Position numbers and translations under genes: made by a program. 64,000 nucleotides of DNA, taken from the NCBI GenBank assembly GCA_035308565.1, contig DATGGK010000269.1:24748-88747 (forward strand), given 5' to 3'. The notes beneath the pieces were generated by a model. That model searched no databases. It worked only from the letters and a program-made list of their open reading frames with translations, and had not been told where the DNA came from. Of this stretch, positions 17,868 through 29,000 are shown piece after piece (position 1 is the first letter of the stretch; every line of letters starts with the position of its first letter). The DNA comes from JANXLS01 sp035308565. GTDB lineage: Bacteria; Planctomycetota; SZUA-567; H5-PLA8.

Positions 17868-18419
17868 TCAATCCGAGACCCATCCCTCTGAAAGATGGCT
17901 CGACGGAAAAAATGAGCCGTTGAATGCGAATAGGGTTTCGACGGCTTGGCCTTCCCTCAAAATCCGCTGGCCTTCCGAAAGCCGGTTGTGCGTGCCGTCT
18001 TTCAGCACAATCGAACCATCCGCCGAAATCCGCGATCCATTGTCCAAGGTGACGTCCACGGTCACCAAGGTAGGCGTGCGATCGCGCATCACGTACACTT
18101 TGCCGTCTTCGAGGCAATAACCGTCGAAGTCATCCGTTCCGGCATCGGCGACAATGTACTCGCCGTCCATGTCGATCCAGCGATTCTCCTGGAACCGTTC
18201 CCGCTTGCCGTCCTTGAGGATGACAAATCCATCCGTGGTCAGCCGCGAACCGTTGCGCAGCGTCACTTCCGCCGTCACGGGACTTTCCTTGCCATCCTTC
18301 ACCATCACGACTTTTCCGCCCTTAAACGAATAGCCGTCCTTTTGCGTACCTTCCGCCGCGTACATCGTCAACGACAGCAGTGCAAAATTCAACGCCAACA
18401 AACCGACATTGTTACGCAT
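17868..18419 (-). CDS. secreted DUF6799 protein with two repeats
   Basis: A 183-residue protein with a signal peptide (MRNNVGLLALNFALLSLTMY). Two tandem copies of a 50-60 residue module follow. Copy one reads GYSFKGGKVVMVKDGKES, LRNGSRLTTDGFVILKDG; copy two reads GYCLEDGKVYVMRDRTPT, LDNGSRISADGSIVLKDG. This is the DUF6799 pattern, common as multiple repeats in planctomycete and verrucomicrobial exported proteins, with no known biochemical role. The C-terminal 25 residues (FNGSFFPSSHLSEGW) do not belong to a repeat. GGAGGAG lies nine bases before the ATG. Confidence 0.8.
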   Translation of the reverse strand: MRNNVGLLALNFALLSLTMYAAEGTQKDGYSFKGGKVVMVKDGKESPVTAEVTLRNGSRLTTDGFVILKDGKRERFQENRWIDMDGEYIVADAGTDDFDGYCLEDGKVYVMRDRTPTLVTVDVTLDNGSRISADGSIVLKDGTHNRLSEGQRILREGQAVETLFAFNGSFFPSSHLSEGWVSD

Positions 18420-18754
18420 GATTCAACTCCTCCAAATGTGACAAATAACAAACCTGGTAAAATTGCGGACACACCGCGCTTGAAAATCACTGAAGGTCAT
18501 ATACCGCGACGGGCGCTTGTTTATACTCTGATATGAGGTAATGCTTGCACTAAGCCAATTGCAAAAAATGGAATGCAAAATTAACGAGGGTTTCACCCCA
18601 TAGATATGAGACCGCTCCTCGGGTATATTGTGTTAAAGATCGACAGTCGAAAAACAATTGCACGATAGTATGCGCGAACAAGAGATCGCTTTTGAATCAA
18701 AAGCTTCAACATCGTCTGGAAGACTGCCAACCGTTGGATAAATGGGGGAACACG
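18420..18754. other. intergenic region between divergent genes
   Basis: Holds the minus-strand ribosome-binding site of the DUF6799 gene and promoter module C for the plus-strand gene. The remaining sequence is A+T-richer than average and shows no gene. Confidence 0.6.
18588..18629 (+). promoter_or_regulatory. promoter module C
   Basis: GGGTTTCACCCC at 18588-18599, TAGATA at 18601-18606 (four of six matches to TTGACA), a 17-base spacer, TATATT at 18624-18629 (five of six to TATAAT). The gene start at 18755 would give a leader of roughly 120 bases. Confidence 0.65.
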
Positions 18755-19081
18755 ATGCATAAGACTAAAGAAAACCTGGCAAAGCCTTCGAAGAGTCACG
18801 ATCAGAATATTCGGGACGCCTACGAAACGGCGAATGAGGAGGATTACGAGGCCATCGGCGGCGAAACATCCACCGAAGGCGTCGGGCGTGGTTACGATGC
18901 CGAAGGACCGGACGCCAGCCCCACCGAAAAGGCAGAAAGCACCGCCGACGGCCCAATAAGCGGCGAACTTGCCGATTCGCCTTCAGAATTGCCGGCCAAA
19001 AGGAACCGCGCGCAAAAGGGAGTTCAACGCGCGGACACCAAAAGCAATCACGCAGCGGTGAACAATACAAAATCGATTTAG
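18755..19081 (+). CDS. small hydrophilic hypothetical protein, putative stress-regulon member
   Basis: A 108-residue acidic/hydrophilic protein starting MHKTKENLAKPSKSHDQNIR. It has no hydrophobic core (ANEEDYEAIGGETSTEGVGR, ESTADGPISGELADSPSELP), ends basic and is probably disordered. AATGGGGGAACACG precedes the ATG; the longer frame from 18692 has no such site. Composition resembles hydrophilin-type stress proteins. Promoter module C lies upstream. Function not known. Confidence 0.55.
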   Translation: MHKTKENLAKPSKSHDQNIRDAYETANEEDYEAIGGETSTEGVGRGYDAEGPDASPTEKAESTADGPISGELADSPSELPAKRNRAQKGVQRADTKSNHAAVNNTKSI

Positions 19082-19166
19082 CACGTCGAAGGATCCTCTC
19101 TCATTTTGAGAGTGGCTGCGGAGTAATGGGGGCATTTTCATTGGATTGGGGCGAGTGGTACTCCGC

Positions 19167-19859
19167 TCACCGTGGTTGTCCCTCATTCTTTGCGCCCTCA
19201 TTTTTTCTTTTTCCACGACACAATACTATGGGTGGTTTTCGATTCTTAGTTGGTAAGGTTTTCTTAATGGGAGGCAGACGACGGCAACGGTTGCCCGGCG
19301 GCTTGGATGGAATGCTCTGCGGCGCCTCGATTGGATATGTGATTTTGGCGCCTCGGACTTTGGCGAAGGGAGTAAGCATATGAACTTTGAATTGGGTTGC
19401 ACTCATGATGTCCCCGCTGTGGATTCCGCGGACCAGCAGGGCATCGGCGATGAGCGAACGGTGGCAGTGCCACGGCACCGCCTCAGCACACATCAAAACG
19501 ATTCGCTCCCGCTTCGCCAACTGGATCAACGCATTGAGACTCTGCTCAAATTCCGGCGTTTGCATGTAATCCGCATATCGTCGAAACGAAGCATTGCGCC
19601 ATCCCAAGTTGAGTGACTCGGGCCTCGCATGACGAAGTCCGCCCAGTCCCGGCATGTGAATGTAACGTATGCCGGCCTTCTTCAATGAATGTGGCAGCGA
19701 ATCTTTGTTGAATTGCGGGTTATGCCGGGAGCGCGGCACGGTCCGCACATCCACCACGCAAGTTGCACCGCGTGCCTGGATCAGTTGGATAAATTCCTGA
19801 AGCGTGCGCGTAGAGTGGCCAATCGTCAGCACGGCGTGCGACGGTTTTTCATTGAGCAT
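19167..19859 (-). CDS. DUF488 family protein
   Basis: A 230-residue protein of the DUF488 family. The characteristic motifs are present: LTIGHSTRTLQEFI at the N-terminus, VVDVRTVPRSRHNPQFN, and the Cys/His motif LMCAEAVPWHCHRSLIADAL, followed by a basic tail of about 50 residues (RCRRLPPIKKTLPTKNRK). DUF488 proteins are thought to adopt a fold related to nucleotide-modifying or thioredoxin-like proteins; no confirmed reaction is known to me. AGAGGA sits six bases before the ATG. It is divergent from the glucan synthase gene with only about 140 bases between them, so promoter module E could serve either direction. Confidence 0.85.
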   Translation of the reverse strand: MLNEKPSHAVLTIGHSTRTLQEFIQLIQARGATCVVDVRTVPRSRHNPQFNKDSLPHSLKKAGIRYIHMPGLGGLRHARPESLNLGWRNASFRRYADYMQTPEFEQSLNALIQLAKRERIVLMCAEAVPWHCHRSLIADALLVRGIHSGDIMSATQFKVHMLTPFAKVRGAKITYPIEAPQSIPSKPPGNRCRRLPPIKKTLPTKNRKPPIVLCRGKRKNEGAKNEGQPR

Positions 19860-19934
19860 TGTTGTCCTCTCATGCGGTTCCGCATGAACTCAAACTACAC
19901 CGACTGTCGTTCCGTATTCAAAACTGCCCGTGTG

Positions 19935-19975
19935 CGGGTTTTACCCCATAGCCGCCGCCGGAATTTCCGTTACAC
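19935..19975 (+). promoter_or_regulatory. degenerate promoter module E upstream of the glucan synthase
   Basis: GGGTTTTACCCC at 19935-19946 followed by ATAG, as in the other modules. The -35 is TAGCCG (19948-19953) and the best -10 is TACACC with a 16-base spacer. The palindrome is well kept but the core promoter is weaker, so regulator binding is better supported than promoter strength. Confidence 0.45.
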
Positions 19976-20002
19976 CAAAGATGCGTTAAACGGCAACGTT
20001 GA

Positions 20003-23000
20003 ATGCAAATCCAGTTTTCGATTTTGAAAACGTATAACGCGCATCGCAGGGAGTCCACGGCCATTCTTAACCACTTGCCCAATTTCGTCAAAAACGTTCG
20101 CCTTCGATGGAATGGCCGGCTTCCCGAAGGTGGTGCGGCGCATGGTAGCGCGGAAGCCGAACCGCCTTTCCGCGCAGAATTGTTCAGCCCCGAACAACTG
20201 CAGAGCCATGCGGAGGCGCTCGCAGCCATGCATCGCATCTCCACGGCGAGGCATTCGGAACGATTGCTGCCGCGGCTGAAAGAAAACGAGCGCATCATCG
20301 ACCGGACGTACAACGTTGTCACGGAAATGGTTCACGACGGCGTACACGTGCCGCCGGCCGGCGAATGGCTGCTTGATAATTATTACATTATTAAAGAACA
20401 TATTTCACTCGCGCGCGAGCATCTGCCGAAGCGCTTCAGTAAGGAATTGCCGCTGCTGGACAAAGGCCCGGCGGAGGGCTTTCCGCGCATCTATCACCTC
20501 GCGACGGAATTAATTACCCACGTCGATGGGCGCGTGGATTTGGACAATCTCAGCAGTTTCATTGCCAGCTACCAGCGTAAAGCGGAGCTGACCATCGGCG
20601 AGCTTTGGGCGATTCCCATCGTGCTGCGCCTGACACTGATTGAAAACCTGCGCCGCGTCGCGCAGCGCCTGTCCGCCGCCCGCAACGACTGTGCACTCGC
20701 TGAAAAATGGGCGAAGCAACTTGTCCAAATGGCTGAGAAGGATCCGCAAAACTTGGTGCTCGTTCTGGCCGACATGGTCAATGCCAAACTGCCGTCGTCC
20801 AGCGCGTTTGTGGCCGAGTTGTGCCGTCGCTTGCAGGGGCAAAGTCCCACGTTGGCCCTGGCGCTCAGTTGGTTCGAGCAGCGGCTTGCGGAGCAGGGAA
20901 TTTCGTCGGAGCAGTTGATTCTTTCGGAAGGGCCGGTGCAGGCGCTGGATCAGGTTTCGATCGGCAATACGATCTCCAGCCTGCGCCTGCTGAGCGCGAT
21001 CGATTGGCGTGAATTTGTGGAACGCCACAGCGTGATGGAGGCGATTCTGCGCGCGGAGCCGGCCGGGATCTATCCACGCATGGATTTCGAAACGCGCGAC
21101 GCGTACCGCCATACGGTCGAACGCATCGCGAAGAAATTCCGCCGGAGCGAAAGCGACGTCGCCCGCCGAATCGTTGAAATCGCCCGTGACGCTGGAGCCC
21201 ATGTTGCAGATGTCCCGCCTGCAAGTTCAGAGTCGCGCAGGCGGGACGCCTGCGCCACGGCGTCAAAGCAGGCGCATATTGGCTATTACCTGGTTGACAA
21301 AGGTTTGAAAAAGGTCGCGAAGATATTCGGAGGGAGCATTTCCTCCACGCATCCGGCTGCGTGCACACGGATGGGTCTGCGCCTGTGCGGCTATCTGCTG
21401 GGACTGCTCGCGTTCACAGCGCTCCTGACCGCGCCATTCGTGCTGGCGTTGTTGTACTCCGGGATATCGGTGGTTTTGACCTGCGTGCTTTCGGTTTTGT
21501 TTGCGGTCTGCGCGTCACAAGCGGCGCTGCACATCCTCAACAGCTTGGTTGTCCGCATCGTTTCGCCGCAGCGCTTGCCGCAGATGGATTTCTCGGCGGG
21601 AATTCCGGACGGTTGCCGCACCATGGTCGTCATACCCACGATGTTGACAGGCAGCAAAGTCGTTGACAACCTGATCGAAGGCATTGAAATTCGTTATCTT
21701 GCCAATCGAGACGACAACATCTTCTTCGCGCTGTTGACCGATTTCTCGGACGCCGCTCAGGAAACCGAACCCGGAGATGCGGCGCTTGTCACGAATCTGC
21801 AGGACAAGATCACGGCTCTGAATATAAAATACGCCTCCGATCGTCCCACCATTTTTTTTCTCTATCACCGCCCGCGCCGTTGGAACGAGCGCGAAGGCGT
21901 CTGGATGGGAACGGAACGCAAACGCGGCAAGCTATGCGAGTTCAACCGGGCCTTGCGCAGTTGCACGCCGAGTGAATTCGGCTGCGTTTCCCAAGGGGTG
22001 GTGACCGTCGGCGATCAAACGCTGCTGCCGACCTTCAAGTATGTCATCACGCTGGATACCGACACGCAGCTTCCTCGAAACGCCGCCCGGCGCATGGCGG
22101 CGGCGATGGCGCATCCGCTGAACCGTCCCGTGTACGATGCGGCGCGAGGCCGCATCGTGGAGGGATACGGGCTGCTGCAGCCGCGCGTCGCGCTGAACCT
22201 GAGCACGTCGAGACGCACTTTCTTCGCGCGCCTCAATGCGCCGGACGCGGGCGTCGATCCCTATACGCGTATCGCCTCCGACGTGTACCAGGATTTGTTC
22301 GGCGAAGGATCTTTTGTCGGCAAGGGGATTTACGATATCGACGCGTTCGACTACGCGTGTGGCAAGCACTTCCCCGAAAACCGCATTCTCAGCCACGATT
22401 TGATCGAAGGCTGCTACGCGCGCTCTGGGCTGCTAACGGACGCCGAGCTATACGAAGATTTTCCGGCGCGAATCAACGCCGACATCCAGCGCCGGCATCG
22501 GTGGATGCGGGGAGATTGGCAGATCGCCGGCTGGCTGCTGCCCTGGCCGCCGCATTCGAAGGGAAACAGCGCGCGCAACGCGCTCTCCGCGCTTTCGCGC
22601 TGGAAGATCCTGGACAACTTGCGCCGAAGCGTGGTGGCACCGTGCGCCGTGATTCTGTTGGCCGCAACCTGGCTCGCCTTCCCGAAGATCGCATGGCAGG
22701 TCTCAGTGGGCGTGGTGGCGCTGACACTGCTTCCGGCGTTGTTGATGTTCGCGCAGAGCGTATTAAGCAGGGGTCGCGGGGTGCCGCGGATCCTGCACCT
22801 TCATTCGGTGATTAGAGATTTGCTGCACAATCTATGTCTAGCGTTGATGTCGCTGGTGTTCCTTGCATCCGATGCGATCTTGAGCGCCGATGCGATCGTC
22901 CGCACCGGCTGGCGTTTGTTGATGTCGCGGCGCAAGTTGCTCGAATGGACCACCGCCAGCGACTCGGAACGAAAGGCCGCAACCACGCTGCTGGGTTATG

Positions 23001-26000
23001 TGCGCGAAATGAGCGCGACTGTGCTGTTAACGCTTCTGCTGGCGTTCGCCGTGATTCAATTCTCATCCGCGGCCATTTCCGCGGCGGTGCCGCTGCTGGC
23101 GTTGTGGCTGTTGTCGCCGCTCGTGGCGTACGTCATCAGCATCCCGCGTTCAACGCATCCAGAAACTGTCGGCGCGGACGACCGGCTTTTCCTGCGCGAA
23201 ATTGCGCGCCGAACGTGGCGCTTCTTCTCCGATTTCGTCACCCCCGAAGAGCACTGGCTGCCGCCCGACAATTTCCAACAAACGCCCAAGCCCTTGATTG
23301 CCTCCAGAACGTCGCCAACCAACATGGGCGCCGCGCTGTTGTCCACGCTGGCGGCATTCGATTTTGGTTATCTTTCGGCAAAGACGCTGGTGTTCCGCTT
23401 GAACGCGACCCTGCAGAGCATGGCTTCGCTCCCGCGCTACCAGGGACACTTCTTCAATTGGTACAATACGCGCACCTGCCAGCCGTTGATTCCCAATTAC
23501 GTGTCGTCCGTGGACAGCGGCAATTTGCTGAGCTACCTGCTGGTGTTGCGCGGCGGATTGAGCGAGCTTCACAGCGCGCGTCTGCTGCCTGACGCGGCGC
23601 ATGATCTGGCGGGACTTGCCGATACGGTCCGGTGCCTGCAAGGCGCCGTGCGGGACGCGCTCGCTGAGAACAAGCCGTCCGCTTCTGAAACAGGCCGGCG
23701 GGACGCCGGCGGTACAGCTCATGTCGGTGCCGCGCAGGCATTGCTGCTGCTTGCCGCGGAGACCGCGCCAACTCTTCGAGCCCGGGTTAAAATGCTCGCG
23801 CGCTTCATCGACGCCGCGCGTCTTTTCCATTCGACAGTTTCCAACGCATACCCGGACACCGAGGTTGTCCACTGGGCGGACGCGGTTGTGGCGCACGCGG
23901 AAGACTTGCATGAGAACGTGTTGACATACGCGCCGTGGCTGGCGCGTGACGGCGTGCCCGCATCGCTTGGAGCGGATTTGCGTTTTCAACGCTTCGAAGC
24001 GGCTTGCAGCCTGAAGTCAGCAGCCGAACTCGATTCACAGTTGGCTCCCTTTTTTGAAGAACGGCTCACGCGCCAGGGCATTGTCCCGGCCGAGCAGACA
24101 GAACTCACTCAGTGGCGCGAAGAAATCCACGCCGGCGCGGAGAACGCGCGGCAAACATTGGCCGATGTCGAGGCGCTGAGCGATCTCTGCACTCATCTTT
24201 CCGAGATGAATTTCGATTTCCTGTTCGACCGCACCCGCCTGCTGCTGGCGATCGGCTATAACGCGTCCGATCAGCGCCTGGATGGCAGTTTCTACGACCT
24301 GCTCGCGTCCGAAGCGCGCGTAGCAAGTTACGTAGGCATTGCCCTGGGCAAACTGCCTCCGAAGCACTGGTTCATGCTGGGACGCAAACTGACCGCCAGC
24401 GGCGGCGACCCGGCGCTGCTGTCGTGGAGCGGCTCGATGTTCGAGTACCTGATGCCCGCGCTGATCATGCCCAGCTACGAAGGCAGCTTGCTCGACCAGA
24501 CCAAGAAGGCCGTCGTCAAATGGCAGATCGACTACGCCGCAAAAAACGGCATCCCGTGGGGCATCTCGGAGTCCGGATTCAGCGCGCGCGACATCGAGCA
24601 GAATTACCAATACCGCGCGTTTGGCGTGCCCGGGCTCGGCTTTAAACGCGGCCTCTCCGAGGACCTGGTGATCGCACCCTATGCGAGCGTCATGGCGCTC
24701 ATGGTTGCGCCCCGGCAGGCGTGCGCCAACCTGCGCGAACTGGCGGGCCTTCAGGCGCTGAATGCGTACGGTTTTTTCGAAGCGATCGACTACACGGCTT
24801 CGCGGCTTCGAAAAGGGCAGAAGCTCTCGATCGTTCGTTCGTTCATGGCCCACCATCAGGGCATGAGCATGCTGGCGCTGACGCACTTCCTGTTGGACAA
24901 GCCCATGCAGCGGCGCTTTTCCTTGGACCCGCGCCTGAGAGCGACGGACTTGCTGTTGCAGGAGCGCGTGCCCCGCACCGCTGTGCCGATCTACCCGCAT
25001 TCGGCCGAGGAAGAGCATCTCGAAACGAAAGCCGAACCCAAAGGCGCCCGAATTCGCGAGTTCAAAACGCCCGACACGGCGTCGCCGGAAGTTCAACTTT
25101 TATCCAACGGCCGCTATCACGTCATGCTGACCAGTGCCGGCGGTGGATATAGCCGCTGCAAGGACTTGGCCTTGACGCGCTGGAGTGAGGACGGCACCTG
25201 CGATCCCTGGGGGCAATTCTGTTACATCCGCGATGTGGAATCCGGACGGGTTTGGTCGGCAACCCATCAACCTACTTTGGATGGTGCCGGAACCGGCGGC
25301 GATTTCCTGGTTCATTTCGGGCATTCCAGCGCCGAATTCCGGCGGCAGGAAATGGGCATCACCACGCACTTGGATGTCTGCGTGTCTCCGGAAGACGACG
25401 TGGAATTACGCCTGCTGAAAGTGGCTAATGCCTCGCGCGTCAAGCGCCGTATTGAAGTCGTCACCTATGCCGAAGTCGTGCTGAATACTTCGGGCGCGGA
25501 CCAGTCGCATCCCGCATTCAGCAACCTCTTCGTACAAACGGAAATCGTCAAAGAGAAAAGCGCGATTCTGTGCACGCGCCGTCCGCGCGGAGAGCATGAG
25601 ACGCCCGTCTGGCTCTTCCATCAAGTCACGTTCAAGGGAAATGTGCCCGGCGATGTGTCCTTTGAGACGGACCGCGCGAAATTCATTGGACGCGGCGGGT
25701 CTTTGAAGAATCCGCTGGCGTTGCGGGAAACCCAAGCGCATTCCGGCACGTGCGGATCGGTGCTGGACCCGATTGTCTCGGTTCGGCGCACGATCGAACT
25801 TCAGCCCATGGAAAGCGTTGAATTGCAGTTGGTCACGGGCGTCGCCGACAGCCGCGCGGCGGCATTGGGACTGGTCGACAAATTTCAGGACTACCGGCTG
25901 TGCGAACGCGCATTCGAGGTGTCGTGGACGAACAGCAAAGTGGTCTTGAGCCAGTTGAACGCCGACGAATCCGACGCGCAGGTCTTCTGCGAACTGGCCG

Positions 26001-29000
26001 CGCCGATTCTCTTCGCGTCGCCGTTCCATCGCGCCGCGCCGGGCGTGCTGGCCCGTAATAAACGCAACCAATCGGGCCTGTGGGGCCAGGGGATTTCCGG
26101 CGACTATCCGATCGTTCTCCTGCGGATCAGCGACGTCGCCAACATCGAACTGGCGCGCGAGGCGTTGAAGGCTCATGCCTTCCTGCGCATGAAGGGCCTG
26201 GCCTTCGATCTGGTCATCTGGAACGAAGATTCGTCGATGTATCGCCAGTCGCTCCATGATGAGTTGATGGGCGTCGTGATGACGGGTACGGAGGCCGGCA
26301 TGCTCGACAAGCCGGGCGGCATCTTCATTCGCCGCGGCGATCAGATCGCGGAAGAAGACCGCGTGCTGCTGCAAACGCTCGCTCGCGTGACGCTTCAGGA
26401 AGGCCGCGGACGATTGGAGGATCAAATCCAACGCCGTGCGATCGCCGAGTTCAGGCCGCCGAAATTTGTGCCCACGCGCATGGGACTGCTCCATCAGGCT
26501 CCGGCGCGGCCGAACGCCACACCGCGGCCTTTTGCGATCGAAGCCTTGAAATTCTTCAACGGAACCGGCGGCGCCGCAGTGGTGCAGACGTCCCGCTCGC
26601 ACGATTCTGGAATTGCAGGCGAGACGCCTGCGCTACGGGACACGTCCGGCGGCGGTTTTTCGAGGGACGGCCGCGAATACATCCTTTTATTGAAGCACGG
26701 ATACAGCACACCGGCTCCGTGGTGTAACGTGATCGCTAATTCATTTTTTGGCACCGTCATCTCCGAAAGCGGCAGCGCGTATTCGTGGGCGGAGAACGCA
26801 CACGAATATCGTTTGACGCCCTGGCACAACGACGCGGTGCTCGACGGGAGCGGTGAATGTTTCTATTTACGCGATGAAGAAACCGGTTACTTCTGGTCGC
26901 CCACGCCCAAGCCGGTGCGCGGCGAAAGCGATTACCGCGTGCGGCACGGCTTCGGCTACAGCATCTTCGAGACGGTCCACAATGGCATTCGATCCGAAAT
27001 GACCGTGTTCGTCGTGCCGGACGCGCCGGTGAAGATCGTGCTGCTGAAACTGCGCAACGAATCCGCCGAGCGGCGTGTGATGACGGCCACTGCGTATTGG
27101 GAATGGGTGCTCGGGGAAGGCCGGCCGAAAAACGCGCAGCATGTAGTTACGGAGCCCGACCGCACGGGCGCAATCTACGCGCGAAATGCATACAATACCG
27201 ATTTTCAAAGCCGGGTTAGTTTCTGCACCGTCAGCGACCGGAACCGTTCGGTCACCTGCGACCGGGCGGAATTCATCGGCCGAAACGGGAGGCTTGAAAA
27301 TCCGGCTGCCATGCGCAGTACGCGCTTGTCCGGACGCGTCGGGGCAGGTTTGGATCCGTGTACCGTCTTTCAAGTAAAAGTTGACTTCCATCCGGGCGAG
27401 GAACGCTGGGTTGCCTTTGCGCTGGGTGCCGGAAAGAATGCCTCCGAAGCGCAAGCTCTCGCCCAACGCTACCAATCCGTGGACACGGCCCAGCGCGCGT
27501 TGGAACGAGTGCGCCAGAACTGGCGGCGCACTCTAGGCGCGATTCAGATCGAGACGCCCGATCCGGCATTCGATACGCTCGCCAACGGATGGCTGATCTA
27601 CCAAGTTTTGTCGTGCCGCGTTTGCGCGCGCAGCGGATTTTATCAGTCGGGCGGAGCCTACGGCTTCCGCGATCAATTGCAGGACGTGATGGCGTTGACT
27701 TTTGCCGCGCCCGAATTGACCCGCGAGCACGTGCTGCGTTGCGCCGCGCGCCAATTCGAAGACGGCGACGTCCAGCATTGGTGGCATCCGCCTGTCGGAC
27801 GCGGCGTTCGCACCAAGTTCTCCGACGATTATCTCTGGCTGCCTTACGCCGTCAGCCGGTACGTGCTGACCACGGGGGACACCGGCGTGCTCAGCGAGAG
27901 CGCGTTCTTTTCCGTAGGCCGCGCGTTGAAGCCCGAAGAGGAAGCCTACTACGACGTGCCTCATCCATCGGATAAATCCTCGACTCTTTACGAGCACTGC
28001 AAGCGTGCGCTGACCCATGCGCTGCAACGCATGGGCCAGCACGGCCTGCCGCTGATGGGTTGCGGCGACTGGAACGACGGCATGAATCTGGTTGGAATCA
28101 AAGGCCAAGGCGAAAGCGTGTGGCTGGCCTTTTTCCTCCACGACGTCCTGACTCAATTCGGAGCCGTGGCGCAACGCGTGAGTGACGCATCGATGCAGCA
28201 GATGTGCGAAGAAGGCGTAAAACAGTTGCGTACAGCTATCGGCTTGCACGCGTGGGACGGCAACTGGTATCTGCGGGCATTCTTCGACAATGGCCAGCCC
28301 CTGGGTTCCGCGTCCAACCCGGAATGCCAGATCGACTCCCTGCCGCAAAGCTGGGCGGTGCTCTCCAAGGCCGGCGATCCCGATCGCTGCCGGCACGCCA
28401 TGAATGCCGTCTTTGAGCGGCTGGTTCACAAAGACCAGCGCTTGATTCAGCTCTTCACTCCTCCGTTCGACAAGTCGGATTTGAACCCGGGCTATATCAA
28501 AGCGTATGTGCCCGGCGTCCGCGAAAACGGAGGACAATACACGCACGCCGCGATTTGGGCCGTGATGGCCTTTGCGGAGCTTGGTGACGTCGAACGCGCG
28601 TGGGATCTGTTGCGAATGCTTAATCCCATTAATCATGGGTCAACGGCTGAGGATATCGACATCTACAAGGTTGAGCCTTACGTCATGGCGGCGGACGTGT
28701 ATGCTTTGCCGCCGCATACGGGGCGCGGAGGCTGGACATGGTACACCGGTTCCGCCGGCTGGATGTATCGTTTGATGATCGAGACGCTGTTGGGCATTCG
28801 ACGCGAAGTCAACGTGCTGAAGGTTCAGCCGCGCGTGCCCAAAAGCTGGAAGACTTTCTCGATTCAATATCGCTTCCGCGAAACGTTGTATCGCATCAAA
28901 GTCGAGCGAACTTTGGATACTCCGGGCGTCGTTGTCGATGGCGTAGGACAGAAAGAGCGCGATGGGTTTACGTTACAAAACGACGGTCGCGAGCATAACG

